64,000 bases of DNA from Pyrus communis (Eukaryota > Streptophyta > Magnoliopsida > Rosales > Rosaceae): positions 23,830,119 to 23,894,118 of the forward strand of contig NC_084816.1 of NCBI RefSeq assembly GCF_963583255.1, written 5' to 3'. How positions within the stretch are numbered: the first letter of the stretch is position 1; each line of letters opens with the position of its first letter. Both the position numbers and the translations under genes were made by a program. Shown in pieces: positions 21,682-34,753 of the stretch. The notes beneath the pieces are model-generated. The model was not told the DNA's origin. It did no database searches and saw nothing but the letters and a program-made list of their open reading frames with translations.

Positions 21682-24600
21682 CATTTTATAACTACATGTG
21701 TGTCTCTCTTCCAGGCCCAAGCCCAAGTCCAGCCCACTTTCCTACAACAAGAATGACATTGCAGCATTTTGCCGAAACCTAAAACATATTTCGTTTGAAT
21801 ATTAAAACGTATGACTATACAACTAACATAAGCACAAAATGTCTCTATTTTTGGTCAAAATGAACCCACCTTCTAACAAATCAATGATTTTTTGCATGGA
21901 AGAAGATGTCCCTTTTCAACTTTTTCATTTGAACTTAACACATTGTAATAAAGTTCCACATGCTAATATGCATGCACCAAAATCTATCAAAATAAAATAT
22001 TATTGTCACATTTAAAACATAACAGTTTTGCACAATATTTAAATTCAAATAAATATAGTTAACCAATAAGTTATTTCCAACATTTTCTTACTTTTGATTG
22101 TGTTGAGCTTTTAGCTACCATCTCACCACGAGTCCACGACTTAACTATTTTATTCAATATTTTTATATTGATATATTAATATTAACGGGTTAGATTTGTG
22201 GCATTATTTTTTACATAATATTTTATACATGTTTTGTGCGACCTATTCTATAATATACTTTAATGATTCAAACCGTTTATCTTTTAGAACATCATTTATA
22301 AATCATCTTTGCAAAAAATTAGATAAATTCAATACCATTAATACCTTTATTTATAGTGATAAAATGGACGAATACGGTTATAGAAAGTAACCCTAAACTC
22401 TTAATCCAATGGTCATGTAATTTTAAATTTGGATGATTTTTTATAGATATGAAAGATCTTTGAGGAAATAAACATTTGGATTGTTAATCCATCACGAAGT
22501 AAACCCTATAAAAACGTGTCTAAAAAATTATACAAAAAAAAAAATATGATATCACGAATCATTAGCTCTCCACCTTTACTTGTAGTCATTGGCTGAGATT
22601 CACAAATCAATAAAAAGAAAAAACTATTTCTACGAAGAAATAGAATGAGACAAGAATTTCTGGTGACCGTGGCCCCCAATATTAACACAGTTTAGCAACT
22701 TATAACGCATTTTAATTCTTAATCATATGTCGTTGATTACAATTCAACAAGTGTGTGCTGCTGTGCTTGTATATATTCCCAAGTCCCAAATGCCAGCCCC
22801 CCTGCGTGTTCGTTTAATTTTCCAATCACGGTTAGCCGATAGGATACGTTGTCTGCTTCGAATTTTCTACAACTACACAACTGCACGCCATCAGTGACTC
22901 AGATCACGGGGAAAAAATTGTGTATAATCAGAACATATTATCATGTCTCAGTGTTTTGCTGTCCACGTGATGAGTGAGACAAATAGAATGATCAGTCACC
23001 GACGAGATATTTTTCTGTATTCGGAATACTACATTGATGATATTCATAAATCATGAAAAACAACATTAATATGATAATGTAAGATTAGTTTAAGAATTAT
23101 CCGATTAGTCATTCTCGAGTTGAGACGAGAAGGCCATGTACAAGTACAAGTATGGAAAGCGGTGATATTCTTAGTTGATCACAAAAATGATATTGATATG
23201 ATAATGTATGATTAGTTTGAGATATCCTTCCGATTAATCATTTTCAAGTCAAAAAGAGAAGGCCTTGTACATATGCAATGCAATTAAAATCTGAGTTGTG
23301 AAAATGGGCATGCTTCCAACGTAACTAACCTAGGCGGCTAGGCCCACTGGATTTAATATGTGAAAGTTTGACAAGATGTTTCAGCTGGTTTTTGGGCTCT
23401 ATAGATTGCACGAAAATCTATCTTTTCTAATAGGTTTAATAGGATAAATTGTTCAAAAATAGGTTTGATAGGATCTAATACACAATCCCAATAGATATTA
23501 AAAGGGAAGTTTTAATAAAAACACTTTCGGTATTATTCATTTTTAACGGAAAATTACATTTTAACCTTTCTCTGATATTATTCACTACACATTTATTTAT
23601 CATTTTTCATTAAAACTAGAGTTTTTTTTTTTTTTTTGGTTAGTTTTCCTTATTAAAAATGTGACTGCTTTTAACCACTTTGAGCTACAAATGTGTTCGG
23701 CTGACAATTGGATTGGATTAGATTTTGATTGTAGTTGGATTGCATATAGAATCTCCTGAATACGTATGATTGGACCCAATAACGCCCTCTCTCCTCTCCT
23801 CATTATACATTGAGCATGAGTGAACATTAACCATTTTAACTACAAACTCGAGGATTCTCAAAGTAAAATCAGATCATTTTAAACTACATGAGCTACAAAC
23901 CGATTCAGCCACCAATTGTTTGTGAATCAACAAAGGCAATGCAAGTGGCTCATGCCTCCAAATAGAGGAAACGTACACCTCAAGGTGGCAAAGCCTAAAC
24001 TTGTTTGTGTGCACTCTGTCTAAGGTTTGAAGCTTTCAATCTCTCAAAAAAAGACCACCTCTCACTACTCAAGTTGTTGTAAGATACAAGGAGGAACCAA
24101 CTTGAAGACCAAACTACCTCCAATTGGCTCAACAATCTTCTTGGCATTATGTGCAGAGCAAAATATTTTTGTATTTAAAATATTGTCACGTGATTTTATT
24201 ATTCATTCAAATATAACATACGTGTATAATTTTTTTTATTAATATAACAAACGAGACAAAGCCATGATGACAGTATAGAAAGTGAAACATTATTTCTTTT
24301 TGTTTGGCAAGCAAGAAGAGTGAAAGTCAAGTTTAGAAACAATAAAAATGTGACTTATCAACCTTATCGTTTACTCATATTATAACATTTTGATGATAAC
24401 ACGTGATCACGTTTCCAACACGCATATAAATTTCTCTTTGTACAAGCCTTATCTTATAATATTAAATAAGTTAATGATGATCAAAAAATTGTTTTATGTC
24501 ATTATACAAAAAGGAAATAGAAATTCCTTTTCTTGTGATTGCCTCAACATATCCCACATCACATGGACACAATTATTTCAGATCGTCCCAACAAGGTATT

Positions 24601-25106
24601 GCGTGTGATATTATTAAAATTCGAAAGAAAAAAAAAAGAATATTTGTGCTAAATTGCATACGAATCGTGTGTCATGCAATTTCTTATTATCCAAGAAACA
24701 AGTAACAAAATAGGTCAAATTTTTTTCGTAATTCCTATGGTGATATTTTATCTTTAAATTGGCTTTTGTGGTGAAAAAGTTATTAATTGTAATCTTGTGG
24801 TGAAGTTCATTATCAATGATGGTCGATATCAATAATGGTCCAAATTGAATTTCCCTCATTATTATGTCATATGTAGGGGGCAAAAGTGTCATTTTAGTTT
24901 TCATTGAATGCCTCAACCAATCATAAAGCAGCATATGAACATGAATTTTTTATTTTTAGAACAATTATTAAAAAAAATTAAAAAAAAAAAATTATAAGGT
25001 TCATATTATCTAACTAGCCGTCCTCAAGCATATCCCACTTCCCACCTCAAGATGGCTAAGAGTCCAAAACTAAGATTTGAAAATTCACAGAGTACATCAC
25101 TGTATC
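21682..25106. other. Intergenic, no gene seen
   Basis: 3.4 kb of AT-rich DNA without supportable coding sequence. The only structure noted is the direct duplication at 23063-23290. Confidence 0.5.
23063..23290. repeat. Diverged tandem duplication (about 125 bp period)
   Basis: Two diverged units share TGATAATGTA(A/T)GATTAGTTT, CCGATTA(G/A)TCATT and GAGAAGGCC(A/T)TGTACA in the same order, starting near 23063 and 23188. Non-coding. Confidence 0.6.
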
Positions 25107-25400
25107 TGTGATATCCCACATCGCTCAGGGGAATGAATCATGTAAGCCTTATATGTATATTTTCATCTCTACCTAGCACAAGCCCTTTTGGGAGCTCACT
25201 AGCTTTGGAGTTCATCGGAACTCCGAAGTTAAGCTAGTTCGCGCGAGAGCAATCCCAGAATGGGTGACCCATTGGGAAGTTCTCGTGTGAGTTTCCAGAA
25301 ACAAAACCGTGAGGGCGTAGTCAGGGCCCAAAGTCAACAATATTGTGTTACGGTGAAGTCAAGCTAGGGATGTGGTGGGGGCTCGAGCTGGGATGTGACA
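25107..25400 (+). mobile_element. Cassandra TRIM solo LTR with 5S rRNA-like region
   Basis: The 294-bp segment begins TGTGATATCCCACATCG and ends GGGATGTGACA, the conserved ends of Cassandra terminal-repeat retrotransposons. Inside, about 25205-25298 resembles 5S rRNA: GAACTCCGAAGTTAAGC (box A region), then GCGAGAGCAATCC, GAATGGGTGACC (box C region) and GGGAAGTTCTCGTGT. Flanking 5-mers GTATC and ATATC match at four of five positions and probably are the target duplication. No second LTR or primer site follows, so it is a solo LTR. It is not a functional 5S gene; Cassandra LTRs are known to carry RNA polymerase III signals. Confidence 0.85.
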
Positions 25401-25708
25401 ATATCTATATTAGAATAATCAATTAGTATACAAACATTGAACTTTGTTTGATCTTAGAATAGTTGAGTTAATATTAACAGTGTTTTCACCCCAGAAGTCG
25501 ATTTAAAAGTAATATCTGACCACAAGAATCACAAAAAAGATTTGACCTAACCAAATATAAGCATGCAGTAGTTTTGCTTTTCGTTTTGTAGAGGAACTTA
25601 AATTTATTGATCTAAAATTGTATTCTTTTATTTATTACGCATGCAGAAATTTCATTGACGAGCACTTGTGAATATTCTTGAATAGCCAAGATTATTTTAA
25701 AACATATA

Positions 25709-26687
25709 TGTGACAACCCGTTCCCGAAATATAATCTATTTTATCTTTGCTAGCTTGGAATGACGATTTTGCCCTTGAGCGTTGTGTGGTGTTGTATAGT
25801 TTAAGCTTTGGATGTGGACCAAATATGTTAAGTCCTAATGGTTTGGACCCAATTAGAACTTAGACTTTCCTTGTTTTTGGTTGGCTGCAACCTGGACCAC
25901 ACACTCATACACACACATCAACCCGTTGACCCTCTCTCTCTCCTTCCCTCTTGGATTTCTTCCCATTTCCGTACAATTGTACGGACAACCTCTCAACCAA
26001 CTTCATCATTCACGGATCAAGCTTGTGGATGTTGTTTTTGGACTCCTTGCAAGCTCAGGAGTCGAACCATACCTTTGGTTGGACGTGAGAACTTCAAAAG
26101 CTCGGGAACCAGGAAACCCCGATGAGGTGCACTGTTCATCCATCGTGATCGATGAGGTTTTGTCGAGTTTGGTGGTGTTAGAGAGCCTTAGAACTTCTTC
26201 ACGAAGCTTAGGGAAGAATTTTGGAAGGTTTTGGACGTTAGGACACTCGAGTTCATCGAGTTGCAGGGTTGGCTGGTTTTCACGAAATTTCCCGATGAGA
26301 TTCCGTTGGTTTTAGGTCCTAAAAGTGGTAAGATTGTGTTCTTCTCGTCCTAAGCTTCATTTTGGTGCAATTTTCATGAATTTTGGTTAAGAAATGAAGA
26401 AGATATTGAAGTTCTAAGTTTTTCCAGTTTCCGGCGACGCAGAGGGCAGACGGCGGCCGGTGGCGGCTCTGGCGAGGACCATCGGAGAAGACAAAAAATA
26501 TTACGTCAACTTTGATAGAATATACTAACGGTGTCAGGTATATTTAACGATATATTCCATTATTGGATGGAATATTCCCTAACGCCGTTAGGGTTTCCGT
26601 ACGTGTGCCAGGCACGTGCCTGCGCGTGGTCGTGCCTTGGCCGATGCATGATAGCCAGCATGCCTCAATCTAGGTCGGGGTGTGTCA
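25709..26687 (+). mobile_element. Probable gypsy-type solo LTR (about 980 bp)
   Basis: TGTGACAACCCGTTCCCG at the left and GGTCGGGGTGTGTCA at the right give TG...CA ends typical of plant gypsy LTRs. The interior is GC-richer than its surroundings, with a leader-like CT-rich stretch near 25930 and a perfect 18-bp palindrome at 25968-25985. Flanks are AT repeats (ATATA / TATAT), so the target duplication cannot be judged. ORFs at 25838-26315 lie inside and look like chance frames. Confidence 0.55.
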
Positions 26688-26907
26688 TATATATTGCTAA
26701 TATGTTCTTAAGCCATCATCCCTTGTTGATCCTTCAAAAACCCAATTAGCTATTTTATTTTTATTTAATTTACAACTAGCATTACCAGTACTTCATCAAT
26801 ATTTGTACCTTTTATTTTGATAAATTACATGAAACATACAAAGACTTAGTGTCACAACGGAGCTAAACCACAATCAGGAAAATAACTTTTCACGATAGAT
26901 ATTGAAC

Positions 26908-27058
26908 ATGGGGTATGCTATCCACATACTTTTTTTTACTTCTCACACCTCTTGTTAATTTTTGTATGTTGATCTTCTTCAATTCATCCGATCCGACGGC
27001 CGAAAACTAAAAAGGTGTGGAAGAAGTAAAAAAATAGTGTGTGGATATCATACCCCAT
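26908..27058. mobile_element. Foldback MITE (about 150 bp)
   Basis: Palindromic ends ATGGGGTATGCTATCCACA and TGTGGATATCATACCCCAT, with inner complementary stretches (TTTTTTTACTTCTCACACC / GGTGTGGAAGAAGTAAAAAAA). No coding capacity. It belongs to the same broad family as the foldback copies at 3545 and 7425. Confidence 0.65.
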
Positions 27059-30000
27059 CCAACATATCATAAATGTATATAGTCTTTACTATCCATGTGA
27101 ATCAAAGTTAAGACTTTTTATAAACTAGTTTTTTATCTATTATTTATTTTTTAATGAGAGAATGAGAAAGTTAGTTGATCAGTCAGGATATCCGAAACTG
27201 ATTTAAATAAGCTGGAATTGAAAATTCCCACCTACCATAGTACAAATTTTAAAACAGACTCTGAACGATTTCGACAAAATTTTTATAAAATTATAAATAT
27301 TATCTGTGGATTGGTGGTATGATTCGATAAGCTTAAGAAACAAGCGACATGGTGTTTATATATTAATTAGTTATGCATCATACTCTATATGTATGGGACA
27401 TAAGACAACGGCGAATGTACATTGAAATCAAGGTAGTCCTAGGATCATTTGGAATTCGGTTAAATATACATATGAAGATCTTTGGAGAACCCTTCGAATG
27501 ACAACAAGTCCACCAAATTTTCAACGAAATGCATCAATGAATAAATTCAAATATTTTTGCGCTAGTCTTCGCACTCAGTTTCTATTAAAAAACTTAAACA
27601 TTTATCACTGGGACCCCAAATGTTCGAATTCTAAATCTGTCATCTATAACTATAATTGATGATGGGTATGATTAGTTGGAACGATTTCTTAATTTGCGAG
27701 TGAAGAATGTCCTTAATCATTCTCATAATCTAAGTTCCTTGCGTTAGGGTTTTGAATATTTCATGCAAAGTGAAATAGAGTGATGTGTTAAAAAAAAAAA
27801 TGAAAAATAATTAGAGTGATCATTGCATAGCAAATGATTACAAATTCGCCAAAAGGGTGATCGTCGGTTCGAAACCAATAATATTTAGACAATGCGCATC
27901 TGATACAGTGTATAGTAAATCGCATGTTCACGTTTCATCAAAGAAGTTAACTTTTTTTTTTTTTTTTTTTTTTTTTTAAGAGGATAATTTATGATAAGCC
28001 ATAGTTATATTTTTTTTTTTAGAGGTCGGGAAGACTTAAAGAGACATTTCAGTCTTCCCCTATTCACAAGTCTAGCTTCCACACTTTTCGAACCCAAGAC
28101 CTTCAGTTTTTTGTTTGAAAGAAATCTCGCAATCCGTCAATTACCACTGGACACTAGCTCGTGGTTAAAAAACTTGTTCATAATACAATATTTATATTAG
28201 ATTGGATTAGATATTTTTAGATTCTCGTAGTAAATCTGTCATCTGATCCAGTCATGCCGATTCTAAATTTAAGAGATCCAATTTACTCTGCCAAATCTTC
28301 AAAACCAATGGAAGATTTTTTTTTTTTTTTTTTTTTTAAGTGTTAAATTGAAAATTGAATTGGATCGGTAGGTTTAGGTAGCTTCAATCTTGAACACCAC
28401 TAGCAATTAATACTCAAAGATTACAATTTATATTTCAATTAATAATTAGGGTATTTAAAAATATTTTCTATCACTTAGTATTACAGTTTAGTTGTTTTCC
28501 TCTTTACTGTTTATGTTCGATTTTCGTCAAAGATAAATTTAAACCATATTATTGCTAGTCCAATTGTGAGGCTAAACCGACCCCCTTCCCTTTAGTATAA
28601 ATAATATTGTTTGTTAAAAAAAAAAAATTTGCACCGCATCACTACTTCTCGTGAGGTGAGAGAGAACAAATTGCTCATGAGTTGAGAAATCAATTTACAT
28701 AGCATGAGATACTACTGTGACGGTGATCTGTGCTATATAAATTTTTCTAGTGAGATGGAGAAGAAATCTCTAACTAAATAAAAACCAAGTTACGCTAAAT
28801 CAACTGATCATGTGTGATAACAGCCTTTATGATTACTACCATTGAGCAATATAGCTCTTTACTCATAGTATGCTCCACACAAAGCAATGCGATATTCACA
28901 TACTACCTTATAAAGTCTTCATCATGGACCAGTATTCTCATATATAATTATTGTTAATTAGGCACCAAACATCAACCATAAGGGATAAGCTTAGCTTACC
29001 AATCCTGTTAAGTTCAACTGAATTGACTTTGGACAGTCTTAGGCAAAGGTCTACATCACTATTAGATAAATAACTAAATAACACATTAATTAAAATCGAC
29101 CGTAATCCGTATCTAAATTCTCACAACTAAATAACAACCAAAAGTCCTAAACCCTAATTTCTTGACTAGCATTAGGAATTGAAAAGATTTTTCCGTGTGA
29201 TCGGAAAACGGTACGACATGTGTCTTTGTATAATTAGGGGAAGTTTTTTCAAGTGCTCTTCTAATTGTATAATGATATATTACGTCTCACCCCTTGTTTC
29301 AGTCACGTTGAAAAATCTCTTTAGAAATTGGATCTACGCCACTTAATGCACAGTAAGTTGGTGCTACGTAAACTTACCCAAAAATAAATAAATCATATTC
29401 TCGATAGGTATTCCCATGACCAATATTGTTCCTTTAGCAATAAAAATTCCTAAAATCTTTAGGATTAGTTTCTACTTTAATTTGTTTCGGATATTAAATT
29501 TTACTAAATCTTTAAGGATTCCCAGTGTAATAAAGCTATATGCTTTCAATTCAAACCCTTTATAAATAGTTGTATACGGTAGGTTTCACATTGTTAACCT
29601 AACTTTATGTATTTTATTATACGTGAAGACTTCGAACTCGAGCGCTGTTTCAATATCGAGAAGATAAGACGTACTTCTGCCGCATAAGGTAATCACAGTC
29701 TTCTTGTTAAATTCTAGTGTCAACTGTAGAGCACGTTACTTACAAAATCACATTTATATCATGAATTTGATTCTCGCATTAGTTTGCATCGTCTACATCC
29801 ACAATATGACGAGAAAATACAAAGTACATTTGTTTCTTTTTCTTCTTTTTATTACATAGAAAATCAATTTTAAGATGTCTGCTCACATGTTACGCACATC
29901 GTGTCACTTTAAGCTACATGGTTTTCTGTGTTTTACAAATTATTCAGTGGAGTGAAAAAAATTAAGTTAAACTTTCGCTCAAATGAACACAATAGTTATC

Positions 30001-30780
30001 TACGAACGCTTGGCCGATTCTTTATTCTATTTAGAAGAGATTCTAAGTTCAAATATTATCTCATACACAACTATTAGACTAAGAAAAAATAGACCTGGCG
30101 TCAAATTCCACGTGCTAGACTATCCAACATGGCATATCCTAATGGAGACCAAATCGAAGCTGTCATTGACCACAAAATCCCACGTATATCCGGACCAAAT
30201 CGTATTTAGTGTTATATGCTCCACATAGACGTAGACATAGGATAAAGAGTTCCCCACATAGACATGGGATAAAGAGTTCCCCCTGCCTACCACATATATT
30301 TTACAAGTCGAAATATACTATGGAGATTATTTTTTAAAATTCAGATTTTTTCCAGATTTTGTAGTTTCGTATCCACGGATCGAGAAACCTGGATTGTACT
30401 AGAGAGAGATTATGATCCTTGTTTGTGTAAACAGAATTAGTTGAATGAGTTAATGGAAGTCGTAGAGTTTAAAATAAGTGATCTTAATTCTACAGTTCAT
30501 ACTACCAAACGGTTAAATTCGAAAAGGAGTAAATCAAATAATGTGACGATTAATAATTATAATCTATTTTTATTATTTTAAAAAATAATAATTCAACTAG
30601 CAATCGTCATATCGTATGGCCTACGATTATGATCGAAAAAGATACGTCTTTGACATAATTCTTATAATTTTTAATTATCAATAATTAATTTTTATAAAAA
30701 TTTGAAAGAAAATAATTTGTGAATAGTTTCCCGGGAAACCTTGAAAAGAGAGCCATCCGTTGAAGCGGTAAGAGTAAATC
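27059..30780. other. Intergenic, no gene seen
   Basis: 3.7 kb of AT-rich spacer with long T-runs at about 27950-27977 and 28317-28337, and a short imperfect direct repeat (GGATAAAGAGTTCCCC) at about 30240-30282. No gene supported on either strand. Confidence 0.5.
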
Positions 30781-30937
30781 AGAATCCAAGTCCACCTCTT
30801 TTCCTTCTTATTCTTGCTCATCTTCCAAATCTCTGAACATTCTCTCTCTCCTCTCTCTTCATCTCTCTGTTTAATTATTCAATTTTTCTATGGGGAGTAT
30901 AACAGAAATATAACAGAACCTTCACTGCTCAGCCGCC

Positions 30938-31260
30938 ATGTTGGTATGCTCAAAGTTTCTCATTTTTTTTTCTCTGTTAGTTTTGTGTGTTTCTGTGTTT
31001 GCACACTTTGTGCTTGTGGATTTGCCTCAGTGAGTAATTGCATGTCAAGACAGAGAGCTCTGTGAATTCTTCTGCCTCCTGGGATTCTTCAGTTTTTTGT
31101 TTATCTTAATTGGGTCTTAATTATTTTCTCTGGACTTTATGGATTCCCACACTTTTTGTTCTAAAGTTTTGAACTTTATGACATTTTTTATCAACCCTTC
31201 TAATTTCTTTTGAATTTTCATCTAATTTTTATGTCTCTTTTGATGCAGAGGAGCACGTAA
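30938..31260 (+). promoter_or_regulatory. Possible five-codon uORF across a 5' UTR intron
   Basis: CAGCCGCCATGTTG is followed by a GTATGC donor at 30944. The next acceptor is GATGCAG ending at 31248, before AGGAGCACGTAA. If spliced this way, the leader holds ATG TTG AGG AGC ACG TAA in a strong initiation context, 46 nt before the main ATG. The intron and the uORF are both inferred from splice signals. Confidence 0.35.
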
Positions 31261-31306
31261 ACAGTTGGGTGAATTGAAAGATTTGGACTTTGGCGAGTTC
31301 TGATCT

Positions 31307-33495
31307 TTGAACATAATGAAGGAGAAGGCTGAGAGTTACTCTCCCAAGGGAGTTCTTGAGGACTATTTTCGGAGCTCGGATTCCGAAACGAGCTCCGAGA
31401 AAGAGCCCACGCCGGACTCAGAAACTCAGCAGAATTCGAAACAGAGTTCTAGGTGGCGTGGACTTGTTAAATTGTTGACAACTAAGTCCAAAAAACCTTT
31501 AGCCACGACAGTGCATCCGCTGCGGAAATTCTCTAAGAGAATGAGCAGCAGCATGAGGGAGATTATCGGGCCAAAATTTCAGGCAGACGATGCTGAATTG
31601 ATGTACCCTTTCAAGTCACCGTGGAAGAACTTCTCCCTGTATGAGCTCCAGGCCGCAACCAAATCTTTTAGCCACGGTTAGTAGACTTGTTACATGTTTT
31701 TTCCTTTTTCAGCATTCCCATTTCGGAAAGATTAGTTAGCGATTTCGCTTTATGAATGCATTGTGATAATTGTTTTGCTTATGTTTTGATACAGAAAATC
31801 TGATTGGAAAGGGGGGTTATGCTGAAGTCTTCAAGGGCTGTCTGTCAAATGGGCAACTTGTGGCAATCAAACGACTAACCCGGGGACAGGAGGAGATCAC
31901 CGGGGACTTCTTAGCGGAGATCGGTGTCATGGCTCATGTGAAACATCCCAATACTGCCAGGCTAATTGGGTATGGTGTTGAAGGAGGGATGCATTTAGTT
32001 CTTGAGTTGTCTACAAAAGGAAGCTTGGCTTCTGCGCTTTATGGTCAGTCTACAGTTTTTGATCCCCATCATGCTGCTATTTTAATTGAACAGAAAGTAA
32101 AACCACAGTTTTTGTGTCCCCTTCGTCGCAGATTAGAGTAGTTTATAATGTACGTCGTCTTGTAAATAAAAGTAATATCTGTGTACTGATTTATTTTTAT
32201 AGGTTCCGAGGAACAGAAGCTCGATTGGGGCATCCGGTATAAAATTGCAATAGGTGCAGCTAAGGGTTTGCACTATCTTCATGAGGGTTGTCAAAGGAGA
32301 ATTATCCACAGAGATATTAAGGCTGCAAACATTTTGCTCACCGACGATTTTGAGGCCAAGGTATGCTCTTTTGAACTTTATGTTTTGTAGCTTGAATTTC
32401 TTTCTTCTGTTGTACTCTTGCTTCGATTTCTTAAGTTTTATGAATACGGCGACTGATCTGGATGACTTTCATACAGATTTGTGACTTTGGTCTTGCAAAA
32501 TGGCTACCGGAGAAATGGACTCACCACATTACATCAAATTGTGAGGGCACATTTGGGTATGTAATCTTATAATTGCTTCAATCTTCTGTTATCCAGCCAA
32601 GATTTTAGCTTGTTTTGATCTTATATATTTTTCCCACAATTCGCAGCTATCTTGCGCCCGAGTTCCTACTGCACGGCATAGTAGATGAGAAAACAGATGT
32701 GTTTGCGTATGGTGTGGTGCTCTTGGAACTAGTCACTGGACGACGAGCTCTAGATTACTCGCAGCAAAGCCTTGTTATGTGGGTGAGTTATCTACTTTTC
32801 TTTCCCACTTGAATTCCATAAGCATATGCTGTATATCTTCGTTTGTTTAATTTTGCTCAAATACGTCGAACAATATTCATAACACAGAGTTTATTTCTGT
32901 ACTTTAACAGGCACGGCCCTTGCTGAAGAAGAATGCAATTAAAGACTTAGTTGATCCTTCTCTAGCTGATGAGTACAACCGTTGCCAGGTGAATCTTGTA
33001 CTGTTGGCTGCTTCTTTATGCATACACAAGTCCTCGATACGCCGGCCAAGTATGAGTCAGGTATGCTCGGTTTGCTTGTTTGTTTCATTTTTCTTAAGTT
33101 ATGGTCTAGTTGTATTTGCTTTTAGAGGGGATAAAGTGCTTCTAGGTCATAGAAACGCTTTCTAGAGAACACATCCAAACGCTTCTTGAAAAAGCACTTC
33201 CAAGTACTTTTCCATGAAGCACATGGGTTATTCAATAAGCACTTCCACCATAAACTTGCATTGATCTAATTGAATCCATATGATTCTACATTTCCACTTG
33301 TGGTTATAGGTGGTACAACTTTTGAGTGGAGATCTTGGCTGCCTGAAGTCTGTGAAGAAAAGCTTATCGATGCCAATTTTCCGGAAGGCATTGCGCGAAG
33401 AGCTCATCGACACAGAAGACTGTAGCACAACCATTCGGGCAGGCTCTCGAACTGTGGAAGCCGGCAAAGTAACGGGACACGGAAACTTAGAGTAA
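31307..33495 (+). CDS. Receptor-like cytoplasmic kinase, RBK (class VI) type
   Basis: Predicted soluble serine/threonine kinase of the class VI receptor-like cytoplasmic kinases, whose RBK members bind ROP GTPases. Exons 31307-31676, 31795-32043, 32203-32360, 32477-32556, 32647-32782, 32911-33060, 33310-33495 give 442 residues in a continuous frame. The N-terminal about 100 residues are Ser-rich and basic ([17 protein letters not shown], then [14 protein letters not shown]). The kinase domain follows: [11 protein letters not shown] glycine loop, AIKR lysine, [11 protein letters not shown] catalytic loop, CDFGLAK, APEF, and a [17 protein letters not shown] helix. There is no transmembrane segment. 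The start may instead be the second Met (MKEK, 31316). The C-terminal tail after the kinase ([12 protein letters not shown]...) looks family-typical. No lesion seen. Confidence 0.9.
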
Positions 33496-34695
33496 TGGAA
33501 ATGGAAACTATAGGAGTTTTGTGGTATGGTCCAACCAGTCCAAAGAAGGAAATGAATGAATACGATTCTCAAAGTATGTAATGTGTACATATAAGACTTA
33601 AAAGATGAAAAGGAAAGAGTGACAAATATGTTTTATCCAACCTACCATGTACATGATAGAATCCAATACAAATCACAATCAAAGAAAAGAATGTTTAGTA
33701 AGTTAAGTAATGATAGAGCATTATGTTTTCCTACCACAATATGGGTTGTATTTTTGTTTTTGCCAAGATATTGACTTACAACATGTGACATGTTTATCAA
33801 CAACTAAACCATAATTAGAAATTTAGAGGGCTATGGTCAATCGATATAGAAAAATTTTGATTGTCTGATCACGTTATTTTTACGACACTTCCTATAAAAT
33901 TATGCGATTATATGTATTTTCAATCAACGTTGTATATGGTGTACATGATGTGAGAGCTGTCTTAGTTAGACTGACATTCCTTACTAATTTAGCAATTCTA
34001 GAGTTGTATCTTGTAAGTTAATCCATGCATAAAAAGATTGAGATCAACTCACGCATGTAGGTGTGGTTTGTCCGATGAAGCTGAATGTTTTGATCCAGCA
34101 AAAGGTTTCTGGTGGGCTATCAACGGCCAAATCTGCATGTTCGATTGAGTTGATCCATGCATTGACGGCCAAATCATCCCATGTTGGTGACTGGCGGATT
34201 CTCGTTGTGAAGATTTTGGGGATCTTTCAATCACTTCTGTTTATCGTACATTGTGCGATAAAAATTCATTGAAATTTTTCTATTTAAAACTAAATGTAAA
34301 CAGTACATGATAAAAATTGGTCGCGCGATATATAATGATCAGATATGATTAAAAAATCTCCCAAATCCTTACAAAAGAGAACATATGAGGATCGTGACTC
34401 ATGTTGGCGGCTCATATGCATCAACAGTCATATGAGTTTAGAAGTGCGCGTACAACAAATTATAGCACTTATATTGGAAACATGAATAAACTCATTAATG
34501 AATTCAGACCCTTTCTAAATCTCTGTGTCTAAAGTTAATAGATCATACAATCCTGATCAGTTAACAGAAAAAAAGAGATCCGGATCGTTTAAAGGTTTTG
34601 TTGTATATAAGATGGGCCAACAAATAAACTAATAAGAGCTACGAGATTTAAATTGATTGATATGTATTCTCTGGTCCACTGGCTCTGGACACGGA
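33496..34695. other. 3' flank and spacer, no gene seen
   Basis: Contains the presumed 3' UTR of the kinase gene and then AT-rich DNA. Short ORFs near 34050-34270 on both strands have no recognisable product. Confidence 0.45.
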
Positions 34696-34753
34696 GCCGG
34701 ACAAGATTGAAATTCCATTAAATGGCCGGACAAGATTAGAATTCCATTAAATG
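34696..34753. repeat. 29-bp tandem duplication
   Basis: GCCGGACAAGATT followed by AATTCCATTAAATG occurs twice in a row with two differences, at 34696 and 34725. The adjacent 34790-35000 is unusually GC-rich for this spacer (CGGGGTATGC, CGCAGCGCGCGTAGCC), without a recognisable gene. Confidence 0.6.

Noticed and set aside
25205..25298. 5S rRNA gene
   Set aside because: Similarity to 5S is partial and embedded in a Cassandra LTR with TG...CA ends; it is a retrotransposon feature.
25838..26315. Overlapping plus-strand ORFs of 95 and 144 residues
   Set aside because: They lie within a probable solo LTR, overlap each other in different frames and show no recognisable protein character.
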